Part shown: piece by piece, positions 33,975 through 42,756 of the stretch
Position numbering within the stretch: position 1 is the stretch's first letter
Layout of the letters: each line of letters starts with the position of its first letter
DNA from: an uncultured Roseburia sp.
GTDB taxonomy: Bacteria; Bacillota; Clostridia; Lachnospirales; Lachnospiraceae
Assembly: GCA_947246475.1 (NCBI GenBank)
Contig: CAMXSH010000005.1
Span: 19,026 to 83,025 of the forward strand
Direction: 5' to 3'
DNA: 64,000 nucleotides
Notes under the pieces: model-generated
Told to the model about the DNA's origin: nothing
Databases searched by the model: none
Seen by the model: the letters and a program-made list of their open reading frames with translations, nothing else
Program-made: the position numbers and the translations under genes

Positions 33975-34091
33975 ATGACAGATTATGAAACTATTATGGT
34001 TTTTCTGGGAATACTGGCTTTGCTGGTATCTTTCGGAACTCTGCTGATAGCGTTGCCTGCCTACATAGATAGGAAGAACAAGCGAAAATAA
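33975..34091 (+). CDS. Small holin-like hydrophobic toxin (type I toxin-antitoxin), 38 aa
   Basis: The peptide starts MTDYETIMVFLGILALLVSF, has one hydrophobic helix and ends in a basic tail (AYIDRKNKRK). This is the pattern of the putative holin-like/Fst-type toxins of Firmicutes, which insert in the membrane when made in excess. GGGAGGTGA lies six bases before the ATG at 33975. A long mRNA leader, a 3' hairpin and a converging antisense promoter accompany it, as in txpA/RatA-type loci. Confidence 0.82.
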   Translation: MTDYETIMVFLGILALLVSFGTLLIALPAYIDRKNKRK

Positions 34092-34224
34092 AAATTGCCT
34101 AACCTGTCGGCAAGCAGGCTAGGCGGTGTCCCTTAGGACATTGTATCAATGCTTGGGAGCATCCACTTTTGGAGTTGGACACTATCCGTCTGAGAGACAT
34201 CTGTTCCAGCAGATGCCTTTCTTT
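34088..34224 (-). ncRNA. Predicted antisense antitoxin RNA of the type I system
   Basis: A minus-strand promoter at 34231-34259 would start an RNA near 34224. It would run to the stem GCCTAgCCTG/CAGGtTAGGC (34097-34124) followed by a T-rich stretch (34088-34096 as read on the minus strand), making about 130 nt. It begins with a CATCTG/CAGATG hairpin. It overlaps the 3' end of the toxin transcript, leaving the toxin start free, as in RatA-type antitoxins that act by duplex formation and decay. Confidence 0.65.
34097..34124. terminator. Stem-loop at the 3' ends of toxin and antitoxin RNAs
   Basis: GCCTAACCTG and CAGGCTAGGC form a 10-bp stem with one G-T type mismatch and loop TCGGCAAG. Read on the minus strand it is followed by a T-rich tract, so it mainly ends the antitoxin RNA. 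Confidence 0.65.
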
Positions 34225-34230
34225 ATGCTC

Positions 34231-34259
34231 ACTATAACATAATCATGGCAAAAATTCAA
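34231..34259 (-). promoter_or_regulatory. Promoter of the antitoxin RNA
   Basis: Minus-strand TTGAAT (34254-34259) and TATAGT (34231-34236) with 17-bp spacing. It has the same -35 as the toxin promoter. Confidence 0.6.
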
Positions 34260-34332
34260 GTATGGATTATGAACAATAGCAAAAGCAGATGTTTCTGGGG
34301 ATTCAATTAATATGATATGTATATCTAAATCT

Positions 34333-34554
34333 TTACATAGCTCCAAGAAAAAATACAGAAAGAGCAATTCTTCCCATTATATCTTTGGGTATTGATAAAA
34401 CCTCTTTTGTCTGAATTACAACATATTCATTAGGGGGCACATCGCACACCTCTAGTAATTCGGACTCTGATATGACAGACTCAATGGTTAAATCATATGA
34501 TATGGAATTTATATTTTCTTCTGAAAACTCTACGGAGATCAACTGCCTCTCCAT
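34333..34554 (-). pseudogene. Truncated dCTP deaminase/dUTPase-like fragment
   Basis: About 73 residues. INSISYDLTIE and VPPNEYVVIQTKEVLSIPKD followed by IMGRI match the N-terminal half of dCTP deaminase-type domains (SxDLxL, then PGEFVLxxTxExVxLPxxIxGRI). In intact proteins the catalytic GRSSLxRxG follows at once; here the frame diverges into ALSVFFLGAM and stops. The fragment borders the toxin-antitoxin locus, so a deletion or insertion probably removed the rest. An ATG at 34554 follows AAAGGG. Confidence 0.5.
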
Positions 34555-34623
34555 AAAGCCCTTTTGCATCGTGTTTATTATAACTTTAGGTATAGCATTT
34601 TCCGCTTTTTTGCAAGTATAATC

Positions 34624-34652
34624 TTGTCATTTAACCTAAAAGCATTTATACT
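34624..34652 (+). promoter_or_regulatory. Promoter of the GH43 gene
   Basis: TTGTCA (34624-34629) and TATACT (34647-34652), 17-bp spacing, about 70 bases before the ATG at 34723. Confidence 0.6.
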
Positions 34653-34722
34653 TATTTTGTACAGAAAGCGTGCACAGAAAGTAAAAGAAATAAATTACAA
34701 GAATGGAGGTTTACATCATCTT

Positions 34723-36378
34723 ATGAAACAATTAAAAAATCCGGTTCTACCTGGCTTTCACGCAGATCCTTCCATTATCCGCGTGGATGATACTTATTAC
34801 ATAGCAAACTCTACCTTTGAGTGGTTTCCAGGCGTACGTCTGCATGAATCAAAAGATATGATCCACTGGAATCTGCTCCCCTCTCCGTTATCGACAACGA
34901 CACTGCTCGATATGAAGGGGAATCCTTCCTCCGGCGGTATCTGGGCACCAGATCTTTCCTATGCAGATGGTAAATTCTGGCTGGTCTACACCGACGTTAA
35001 AATAACAGAAGGATCCTTTAAGGATATGGTAAACTACATTACCACAGCAGAGGACATCCGCGGTCCCTGGTCTGATCCGATCCGTGTCAATGGTGTAGGA
35101 TTTGATGCCTCTCTGTTCCATGACGAAGACGGAAGAAAATACCTGGTACAGCAAACATGGGATCACCGTGAATATCACCATGGATTCAACGGTATTACAT
35201 TGACAGAATTTGATACTGCTTCCATGAAGTTAAAACCAGAAACTGCAAGAAATATTTATAATGGTACAGACGTCAAACTTGTCGAGGGACCCCATCTTTA
35301 TAAAATAAATGGTTATTATTATCTTTTTGCAGCCCAGGGCGGAACTGTGTACACACATCAGGAGGTCGTGGCAAGATCCCGTACTCTGGATGAGCTCAGC
35401 TTTGAGACAGAACCAGATGGGCCATTTATCACGAACTTTGATACTCCATACCTGGGTATACAAAAACAGGGGCATGGTGCTCTGGTTGAGACGCCTGGCG
35501 GTGAGTGGTATTACGCCAGTCTGTGCGGACGTCCATGGACCCACGAAAATGAATCCTGCATCGATCCCCGGGGCTACTGCACACTGGGACGGGAGACGTC
35601 TATCCAGAAAGTGTACTGGGATGATGAAGGCTGGCCGCGGATCGAGGGCGGACACGGCGGCTCTGTCTATGTGGATGCACCAGCTGATGGTATAGAGACT
35701 GCCGCGCCGACAGATCACTCTTTCCATGATGAATTTGATTCATCTCTGCTTCATGATGAGTGGAATACCCTTCGTGTCCCTTTTACCAAAGCGATGGGCA
35801 GCACTGGCGATGGCAAACTTGTTCTGCGTGGGCAGGGATCTCTCTGCAATACACATGAATTGTCATTAGTAGCCAAACGCTGGCAGGCATTTTACTTTGA
35901 TGCTTCCGTAAAAGTAAGCTACGATCCATTTTCTTACCAGCAGATGGCGGGACTGACAAACTACTACAACGACAGGCACTGGTCCTTTGCCTTTGTGACA
36001 TGGAATGAAAAAAGTGGGCGGGTGATCGAGGTAGCGCAGTGCAACCGCGGAAACTATAGTTCTTTCCTGAGGGATGACGCCATTCCAGTGCCGGAGGGTG
36101 CAGACGTCTGGTTCAGGACAAAGGTCAGAAAAGAAAGTTATACTTATGAATATTCCTTTGACGGCGAAAATTACAAAGAGATTCCGGTAACACTGGATGC
36201 TGCCATCCTGTCCGATGATTATGTATTGCAAAGCTATGGTGGATTCTTCACAGGAGCTTTTGTCGGCATGGCATGTGTCGATTACGCTTACTACGAAGCA
36301 AAAGCAGAATTTAGATATTTTGACTATAAGGAACTTGGTGACGTAATGAGAGACGATGGAAGTTTTGCCTGGGAGTAG
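34723..36378 (+). CDS. Glycoside hydrolase family 43 beta-xylosidase (GH43_11-like)
   Basis: 551 aa, no signal peptide, so cytoplasmic. The N-terminal five-bladed propeller has the three acidic residues of GH43: base Asp in GFHADPSII, pKa modulator in GVGFDASLF and acid Glu in KLVEGPHLY. The C-terminal ~200 residues are the beta-sandwich typical of xylosidases (FTKAMGSTGDGKLVLRGQGS). It should release xylose from xylo-oligosaccharides. The ATG at 34723 is preceded by GGAGGT; a longer reading from 34564 adds an unlikely basic N-terminus. Confidence 0.93.
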   Translation: MKQLKNPVLPGFHADPSIIRVDDTYYIANSTFEWFPGVRLHESKDMIHWNLLPSPLSTTTLLDMKGNPSSGGIWAPDLSYADGKFWLVYTDVKITEGSFKDMVNYITTAEDIRGPWSDPIRVNGVGFDASLFHDEDGRKYLVQQTWDHREYHHGFNGITLTEFDTASMKLKPETARNIYNGTDVKLVEGPHLYKINGYYYLFAAQGGTVYTHQEVVARSRTLDELSFETEPDGPFITNFDTPYLGIQKQGHGALVETPGGEWYYASLCGRPWTHENESCIDPRGYCTLGRETSIQKVYWDDEGWPRIEGGHGGSVYVDAPADGIETAAPTDHSFHDEFDSSLLHDEWNTLRVPFTKAMGSTGDGKLVLRGQGSLCNTHELSLVAKRWQAFYFDASVKVSYDPFSYQQMAGLTNYYNDRHWSFAFVTWNEKSGRVIEVAQCNRGNYSSFLRDDAIPVPEGADVWFRTKVRKESYTYEYSFDGENYKEIPVTLDAAILSDDYVLQSYGGFFTGAFVGMACVDYAYYEAKAEFRYFDYKELGDVMRDDGSFAWE

Positions 36379-36422
36379 ACCTTCTGGCTGAATAACACAA
36401 ATAACAACATACTAAGTATACA

Positions 36423-36472
36423 AGAAAAGGGAGTCTCAAAAGTCTTAACATGACTTAAGAGACCCCCTTTTC
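36423..36472. terminator. Bidirectional terminator between GH43 and GH10 genes
   Basis: AAAAGGG-GTCTC-AAGTC pairs with GACTT-GAGAC-CCCTTTT around TTAACAT. Both sides have A/T tracts, fitting termination in both directions between these convergent genes. Confidence 0.8.
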
Positions 36473-36516
36473 TGATTTTACATCACGATGTTGGACCTTT
36501 TGGCCCTGGCATCATA

Positions 36517-38040
36517 TTATTTTACCGCCTCTATAAAGGAATAGAAAGACGGTTTTGGATCATAGATGTTATCTCCAAACAGAAGCGGCTGGCATTGGGA
36601 TCGCCAGGATGTACTATCGGTAAGCCCCCATAAAGTGATATTCGTGATTCCCTTTGGATTTACATTGACATCGCGGTTCTTCTGTTTCGCAATAATCGTT
36701 TTCATCAGACTGCTGACAAACTTTTTCTGATCATTATTGGTCTCATTTTCATCCACATAGGAATAAGACGCAGAAGAGCCTTCCGTATCAAAATTGATGG
36801 TAAAATCAAGCTCTGTGATCTGAATCTCATACCCGGCAGCAAGGAATTTCTCCAATGCAGCACCGTATTGGCTCACCGTCGGCACTTTTACATCTACATG
36901 ACTCTGCATTCCAATACCGCCACAGATTTTCTCCGGTTCATCTTTATTGATAAAGCTGACCAGATCCAGTACCTTCTGGGTATTAAAGTATGTATTATAA
37001 TCATTATAGAAAAGTGTTACCTTATCCTGAACACCATAAGTCTTCAGCATACCATATGCCACCTGAAAAGCCTTTTTTACATAAGATGGCGAAGCACCCA
37101 TATTTCCGTATACACTATCCCAGACCTTTCCAAAAGTCCTCCGGTTCAGATACTCATTTACAACATCCCATGCATAAACAATACTGCCAGCAGAACCAGT
37201 AAGCGCTTTTTCCTTTTCCATCACATGCGCCATTACATTATGTACGTAGTAATCCAGACGGGCATCCATAATATCTGTTGCCACGACAGTATCTCCATCA
37301 TAATTCTTTGTAAAGAACCATGACGGCGTCTGGCTGTGCCATACAAGAGTATGGGCACGCATTCTAAGGCCGTTTTTTGAAGCAGCTTCCAGCGCACCAT
37401 CCACTTCATTGAAGTTTAACTGTGGAACCTTCGCCTCGCTGTAACCTTCCGGGATATAATACCCCTTACTCTTTGCCTCCTGGACGGACAGAGTCTTTGG
37501 CGCAGAACCAAGAATGTTGTCCGGCTTCATCTCATTTTCCAGGGTTATGCTGTTAAAATGTTTCTTGATAAATGCCAGAGTTTTATTGTCCCGCAGCTCT
37601 CTGGGAGCTCTGCTTCCATAATTGACAGCAGCGCCCATATTCGGAATGATGCCCTTATAAGCGGCAAGAATGCTTGGTGTATTTACAACCTTCTTTGGCT
37701 GCACCTTCACTTTACACCGAAGTTTATACTTTTTGCTTCCAGTTTTCACCTTACAGTTCAAAAGAGCATTTCCTTTTTTCAGCCCCTTTACTTTACAGGA
37801 AGTCTTTTTCTTGTTCGATAATTTTATTACCTTTTTCTTATTTGTACTCCAAGTTACCTTTGCCTTCTTTCCTGCCCGGGAAAGCTTGATGGTCTGCGTC
37901 TTTCCTGCGGTGATCGTCAATGTACCTTTGGAAAGCTTTGGTTTTTTTGTCTTTGCGCCAGAAACTGTACCAGGAGTGATCGTCGCCAGGCAAAGTCCAA
38001 AAATAGCTGCATGCGCTAAAAATATTCTACAACGTTTCAT
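36517..38040 (-). CDS. Secreted GH10 endo-1,4-beta-xylanase with lysine-rich Ig-like domain
   Basis: 507 aa. Signal peptide at 1-30, then a basic Ig-like (BIG2-type) domain at about 35-120 (KLSKGTLTITAGKTQTIKLS; VTWSTNKKKVIKLS), then the GH10 barrel. The acid/base Glu is in YAWDVVNEYLN, the nucleophile in QITELDF; NSITLENEMKPD and HTLVWHSQTPSWF line the substrate cleft. It cuts the xylan backbone outside the cell. The ATG at 38040 has AAAGGGG upstream; a GTG at 38052 is less likely. Confidence 0.95.
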   Translation of the reverse strand: MKRCRIFLAHAAIFGLCLATITPGTVSGAKTKKPKLSKGTLTITAGKTQTIKLSRAGKKAKVTWSTNKKKVIKLSNKKKTSCKVKGLKKGNALLNCKVKTGSKKYKLRCKVKVQPKKVVNTPSILAAYKGIIPNMGAAVNYGSRAPRELRDNKTLAFIKKHFNSITLENEMKPDNILGSAPKTLSVQEAKSKGYYIPEGYSEAKVPQLNFNEVDGALEAASKNGLRMRAHTLVWHSQTPSWFFTKNYDGDTVVATDIMDARLDYYVHNVMAHVMEKEKALTGSAGSIVYAWDVVNEYLNRRTFGKVWDSVYGNMGASPSYVKKAFQVAYGMLKTYGVQDKVTLFYNDYNTYFNTQKVLDLVSFINKDEPEKICGGIGMQSHVDVKVPTVSQYGAALEKFLAAGYEIQITELDFTINFDTEGSSASYSYVDENETNNDQKKFVSSLMKTIIAKQKNRDVNVNPKGITNITLWGLTDSTSWRSQCQPLLFGDNIYDPKPSFYSFIEAVK

Positions 38041-38073
38041 TGGTTTATGCACCCCTTTCTAAAATATAATCTT

Positions 38074-38102
38074 ATTATAAGGAAGAATAGGAAAAATAGC
38101 AA
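38074..38102 (-). promoter_or_regulatory. Promoter of the GH10 xylanase gene
   Basis: Minus-strand TTGCTA (38097-38102) and TATAAT (38074-38079), 17-bp spacing, about 35 bases upstream of the start codon. Confidence 0.6.
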
Positions 38103-38143
38103 TTAAAATCATATAGATTTACAGAAAGTATTTATCTTTTAGG

Positions 38144-38173
38144 TTGCGCCAGACAAAAGAAAAATGTTATATT
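38144..38173 (+). promoter_or_regulatory. Weak promoter of the GH39 gene
   Basis: TTGCGC (38144-38149) and TATATT (38168-38173) with 18-bp spacing. The -35 box is poor, so an activator such as the AraC protein may be needed. Confidence 0.4.
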
Positions 38174-38206
38174 ATAGATAGAAAAAATCGGGGAGGAACG
38201 CAGTTT

Positions 38207-39724
38207 ATGAAAATGACATATGATATTAATTTAAATCAATACGTACCATTTCACAACAATGTGACATACTGTGTGGGAACAGGGCGTATGGGACTGGCAC
38301 TTCACAAGGAATACTGGGACCAGCTGGCATTTGTCCAAAAAAGGATTGGATTTTCTTACATACGGGGACATGGACTTTTCTGTGATGATATGGCGGTCTA
38401 CCAGGAATATAAGGACGAGGATGGGAGCATTAAATCTGAATATAACTTCACCTATCTGGACAGAGTGATCGACAGTTACCTGGAACTCCAGATCCGGCCC
38501 TTTCTGGAGCTTGGCTTTATGCCTGAGAGACTAGCTTCTGGCACCCAGACACAGTTTTACTGGAAAGGAAATGTAACGCCGCCGAAAGATTATGACCGAT
38601 GGTGTGCACTGGTTCAGGCAACACTCACTCATCTGCTTTCCCGATACGGTGAAAAGGAAGTGCTGAGCTGGCCTGTGGAAGTCTGGAATGAGCCAAACCT
38701 GACAGGCTTCTGGGAACATGCAGATATGCCAGAATACTGTAAACTTTATACCCGGACAGCCTATGCCATCAAAGAGGTGCATCCAGATTTTCAAGTGGGC
38801 GGACCGGCGATCTGCGGCGGAAATGATGAAGTATGGATGCGGGGATTCTTAACTTACTGCAAAGAAAATAAAGTTCCCCTGGACTTTATCTCCAGACATC
38901 ACTATACCATTCATTTTCCGGAAAGGGATGGGCACTATGACTACGCGGACCTTCAGTCCAGTGAATACTCTTTCAGTACATTAAAGCGGTGTCGTGAGAT
39001 CATCGGTGAATTTGAGGAATACGAAAATCTTCCCTTTTACATCACGGAATTTAATACCGCCTATGTACCAAATTGCCCGCTTCATGACACCAACCAGAAT
39101 GCAGCGAGCCTAGCCCGGATTTTATCGGAGATTGGAGACTACTGTACCGGCTATTCTTACTGGACCTTTGGCGATGTATTTGAAGAACAGGGTGTGCCTT
39201 TCACTCCATTTCATGGGGGATTTGGACTTCTGGCGAATAACATTATCCCCAAGCCCACTTTCTGGACTTTTGAGTTCTTTAAAGAACTGACGGGAAAATG
39301 TATTTTCCGCAGCGAACACGGAATTGTCTGCGAAAATGAGGGAACAGTCCGCGGTATCTTGTGGAATCTTTCCTGTGAGACAGGCAGTGATTCTCTTACA
39401 ATTGAGCTTCATTTTGCGCTTTCTTCCGGTGAGTACTGCTGTCTGCAAAAGATCGTGGACGAAACCACCTGCAATCCACAGAAAGTATGGCACGATCTCG
39501 GTGAGCCGGCAAATCTCACCAGCAGTCAGACTCAGCTGCTCCAGGAAGCAGCAAACCCACTGATTCTGACAGAGCGGAAAAGCGTTTCAGAAGATAACAT
39601 GACCGTAGAATTTACATTATCCCATGACGCAGTTATTTATTTTGAAATCTTTTCTTCCGAGCTGACTACTGACCGGGGATTCCGTTACGGCTGGAGTTCT
39701 ACTGTGACAGAAGGTAAAGATTGA
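38207..39724 (+). CDS. Glycoside hydrolase family 39 beta-xylosidase
   Basis: 505 aa without signal peptide. The clan A barrel has the acid/base Glu in VEVWNEPNLTGFW and the nucleophile Glu in FYITEFNTAY; RMGLALHKEYWDQL and IRGHGLFCDDM are typical of GH39. A C-terminal beta domain (from about 420) follows. It should remove xylose from the non-reducing ends of xylo-oligosaccharides inside the cell, next to GH43 in function. The ATG at 38207 has GGGGAGG upstream; an upstream in-frame ATG at 38144 lies inside the promoter. Confidence 0.92.
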   Translation: MKMTYDINLNQYVPFHNNVTYCVGTGRMGLALHKEYWDQLAFVQKRIGFSYIRGHGLFCDDMAVYQEYKDEDGSIKSEYNFTYLDRVIDSYLELQIRPFLELGFMPERLASGTQTQFYWKGNVTPPKDYDRWCALVQATLTHLLSRYGEKEVLSWPVEVWNEPNLTGFWEHADMPEYCKLYTRTAYAIKEVHPDFQVGGPAICGGNDEVWMRGFLTYCKENKVPLDFISRHHYTIHFPERDGHYDYADLQSSEYSFSTLKRCREIIGEFEEYENLPFYITEFNTAYVPNCPLHDTNQNAASLARILSEIGDYCTGYSYWTFGDVFEEQGVPFTPFHGGFGLLANNIIPKPTFWTFEFFKELTGKCIFRSEHGIVCENEGTVRGILWNLSCETGSDSLTIELHFALSSGEYCCLQKIVDETTCNPQKVWHDLGEPANLTSSQTQLLQEAANPLILTERKSVSEDNMTVEFTLSHDAVIYFEIFSSELTTDRGFRYGWSSTVTEGKD

Positions 39725-39761
39725 GCTGACTGGCAGTCACAGGCTTTTTGATTCGCACAAT

Positions 39762-39815
39762 TTTAATAAGGCGGCGCCGATCTGAAAGAATTCAGATCGG
39801 CGCCGCCTTATTAAA
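39762..39815. terminator. Bidirectional terminator with a 25-bp perfect stem
   Basis: Arms 39762-39786 and 39791-39815 are perfectly complementary over 25 bases (TTTAATAAGGCGGCGCC... side) with the loop AGAA. It separates the convergent GH39 and GH115 genes, overlapping the last codon and stop of the latter. Confidence 0.85.
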
Positions 39816-42720
39816 TAACCTGCATTGACAAAGAATAAAAATAACTTTCTGGCGGTGCCAGGTAAGTATTCCGAATTGATTTATCCATACGGTATAACAC
39901 AATCTTTTCCAAAATAATATTGGGGTCTGCTGCAAAAAATCTTAACGAATTAACGCCTTTTTTTAACGTTACTTTCTCCTCAATAAGCCGAATATGATTG
40001 GTAACACCATAGCTCCATGTCTCATTCTGCCATTCCGCAAAATATCCAGAATCAACTGCATCAAACCACCTGAGATTACAATTATTTATATTGTAGGCGC
40101 CACGAACCGTTCCGCCCTTCACCATCGGACTGCGTGGTGCAGCATAAAATCTTAGCAGATATTCACCCTCATGCATAGCTACAAATGAATATTCCACATA
40201 TGGGCGTTCCTTTTCCCTCTCCCAGTTTATTGTTACCGGAAAAGACTTGATGGCATCCGTCGTCCTCCCCAGGCGGGGAACCACCTGCCAGCCTTTACCA
40301 CCCACATCCACTTTTGTCTTATAATGTCTAGCTTCCATACATATATAACCCTCATTTTCTATAAAAACATTTTCGTATGAATAAGGGTAGCTACCTGCCG
40401 CTTTCACTTCCACCTCCGACCATGTTTTCTCTCCATTGTCAAACTTAAAATCAAGCCTTATAACTGCCTTCTGGACTCCCTTTAATTTATCTTTATCGCA
40501 GGTAATCACAAGCGTGGTACGGGACCGATTTTCAAGACAGGACTTATCTTCTGTATGTGACAACAGAATCCAGGGTTCTACACAATGTATCGTATATTGA
40601 AAATCAACACTCCCCCGGCTGTCAATATCCAGATAAATTTTATTACAATCTGGTCTCAACATTTCCTCGTTGCAAAGAAGCACCTTATCCTGCCAGTGTG
40701 CTCCCAGATGATATGCATTGTTACCACGAAAACTTACCGTTATCTTTGCTTTTGGAATCGGATAAACCGTTTTTGCCTGGGGATAAGTCCAGTCGTTATC
40801 ATCCCAATTACGGAATCCAGTATGGGCTGAATCCATCATATGCTTCCATTTACTATTTAACATCGTATGAAACTGCTTCTCGTAATGCTGATCTAATGCA
40901 ATCAGTTCACCTATACGAGCAGCCTCATCATTAGCAGCTAAGACACCACGTTTGGCAAGTTCTGCATTATTCCCTGCCACCAGATTTAGCTTAATAATAT
41001 TCAAAGATGCCATAACTGGATAGAAAATCATGCTTTCATATGCAGGAAGCATTTCTGCAGACAAATTATTATGCAGGAAAACAACTTCTTCCTCCACGGC
41101 TTTAATTTCATCCTGTATACGCTCAATCTCATGAAATTCGCATTGATATACCTTTTCATTAAGAGATTCTGGAAGTCTCTGACTGGTCAGCTTCATATAT
41201 GAAGCTATAATTCTATGTATCTGTTTATGTTGTGAATCTGAACTCCCAGGAAACTGCTGGGAAATCCATCGCTCTGTAAACTCTGTAACACTATTGATAT
41301 TTGAAATTCCCCAGGTATCATAATCGTAGGCAAGATTCATGAAAAAACTAAGAGGATATTCATTTCCCTTTATATCTCCCACATTCACGATCCACATACT
41401 GCGAATACCATATTCATATGCCATCGTCAGCTGTTCCCATGCCTGAACCACATTGGTATTTCCAAACCACTCATAACTATATGGTGCACCATGATAATCA
41501 AAATGATAATACATCCCATAACCACCCCGATGCGGGCGATCCGTCGATTGTGGAAGGGAACGTATGTTTCCATAATTATCATCACTTAATAGCCAGATCG
41601 CATCCTCGATTTCATCAAATTCACGAAGGCCCTTACAAGTTTCATCACCATAGAAAAAGTTTTCCACTTCTTTATATATGGCAATCATGCGTGGAATTTC
41701 CTGAATAGGTTTCTCAAACTCTTCACGAATCAGCTTATTTTGCACATGGACAGCACTTTTAATCACATTGATATTCTCCTCCAGGCTGGTATCCTCGCTC
41801 ATCAGCAGTGAATCATCCTCTCCCCTCATTCCTATCGTAATAACATTCTCAAAATTCTTGCAGCGCTTTAATCCGTCACGCCAGAATTCCGTAATCGCCT
41901 CACGGTTAGAAAGAAAACTCCATGTATTATCATCACCATATTTTTTATATTGATTCTGCCACTCCACTCCAGCACGTCCGAGTGGTTCATGATGAGATGT
42001 TCCCATGATAACTCCATATTCATCTGCCAGGCGGGCACTTTCCAGATCCGGACCATCTTCCCAAAATGAACTGCGCCACATGGCGGGCCAAAGATAATTT
42101 CCTTTCAACCGAAGAAGCAGCTCAAAGATTTTCTCATAGGCCCTGGCATTCACATCACCATAATGTTTGGTGCACCATTTACCAAAGGCCGGCCATTCAT
42201 CATTAATAAAAAAACCACGAAACATAACAGAAGGTTCCTTTGAAACGATTTCACCCTCAAAAGATAAGACTACTTCCTCTCTTTTTTCCGGAGCCGCGTC
42301 ACCCCAAAAGATCAAGGGTGACACTCCACACATTTCCGATACATGGAACATTCCGTAAATTGTTCCTCGTTTGTCACTGCCAAGAATGATAAGTGCCTTT
42401 TCGATCTGAGGAAATTTTGAAAAGGGATTTTCTACTACTTTTAGAAGATAACATTCTCTTTTTGTTTTTAGCGTAGTACCATCCAGATATCCATTTGCCT
42501 CTAAATACGTCATAATTTGACTCTTACCGTATATACCAACAATCATTATTGTCCCACCTGTAACTTGTGAAAGTGTATTCACCTGCTCTGGGACTTGTTC
42601 TGTCACAAGACCAATATCCTTACACACAGTAGCTGCTACCCTCTTTATCCCCTTCGGAGCATCACTATCCACAAACAAAGGAGTAAGATTATCTTTGTGA
42701 TAAATCGGGAATTTCGTCAT
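39811..42720 (-). CDS. Cytoplasmic GH115 xylan alpha-1,2-glucuronidase
   Basis: 969 aa, no signal peptide. The GH115 core is clear: KALIILGSDKRGTIYGMFHV, RLKGNYLWPAMW, GVIMGTSHHEPLGRAG, ENVITIGMRGEDDS, WLLSDDNYGNIRSLP, GGYGMYYHFDYHGAPYSYEW. The C-terminal ~300 residues are beta-rich. GH115 enzymes remove (4-O-methyl)glucuronic acid from xylan and xylo-oligosaccharides. The ATG at 42720 follows AAAGGATAATATA, 36 bases after the stop of the secreted GH115 gene, so they form one operon. The two GH115 proteins are clear paralogues. Confidence 0.93.
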   Translation of the reverse strand: MTKFPIYHKDNLTPLFVDSDAPKGIKRVAATVCKDIGLVTEQVPEQVNTLSQVTGGTIMIVGIYGKSQIMTYLEANGYLDGTTLKTKRECYLLKVVENPFSKFPQIEKALIILGSDKRGTIYGMFHVSEMCGVSPLIFWGDAAPEKREEVVLSFEGEIVSKEPSVMFRGFFINDEWPAFGKWCTKHYGDVNARAYEKIFELLLRLKGNYLWPAMWRSSFWEDGPDLESARLADEYGVIMGTSHHEPLGRAGVEWQNQYKKYGDDNTWSFLSNREAITEFWRDGLKRCKNFENVITIGMRGEDDSLLMSEDTSLEENINVIKSAVHVQNKLIREEFEKPIQEIPRMIAIYKEVENFFYGDETCKGLREFDEIEDAIWLLSDDNYGNIRSLPQSTDRPHRGGYGMYYHFDYHGAPYSYEWFGNTNVVQAWEQLTMAYEYGIRSMWIVNVGDIKGNEYPLSFFMNLAYDYDTWGISNINSVTEFTERWISQQFPGSSDSQHKQIHRIIASYMKLTSQRLPESLNEKVYQCEFHEIERIQDEIKAVEEEVVFLHNNLSAEMLPAYESMIFYPVMASLNIIKLNLVAGNNAELAKRGVLAANDEAARIGELIALDQHYEKQFHTMLNSKWKHMMDSAHTGFRNWDDNDWTYPQAKTVYPIPKAKITVSFRGNNAYHLGAHWQDKVLLCNEEMLRPDCNKIYLDIDSRGSVDFQYTIHCVEPWILLSHTEDKSCLENRSRTTLVITCDKDKLKGVQKAVIRLDFKFDNGEKTWSEVEVKAAGSYPYSYENVFIENEGYICMEARHYKTKVDVGGKGWQVVPRLGRTTDAIKSFPVTINWEREKERPYVEYSFVAMHEGEYLLRFYAAPRSPMVKGGTVRGAYNINNCNLRWFDAVDSGYFAEWQNETWSYGVTNHIRLIEEKVTLKKGVNSLRFFAADPNIILEKIVLYRMDKSIRNTYLAPPESYFYSLSMQVI

Positions 42721-42756
42721 TATATTATCCTTTCTGTTTTTAAATTGTATTTTCAC

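Noticed and set aside
34564..34722. N-terminal extension of the GH43 enzyme
   Set aside because: The extension covers the promoter, is basic and not conserved in the family; GGAGGT precedes the internal ATG at 34723.
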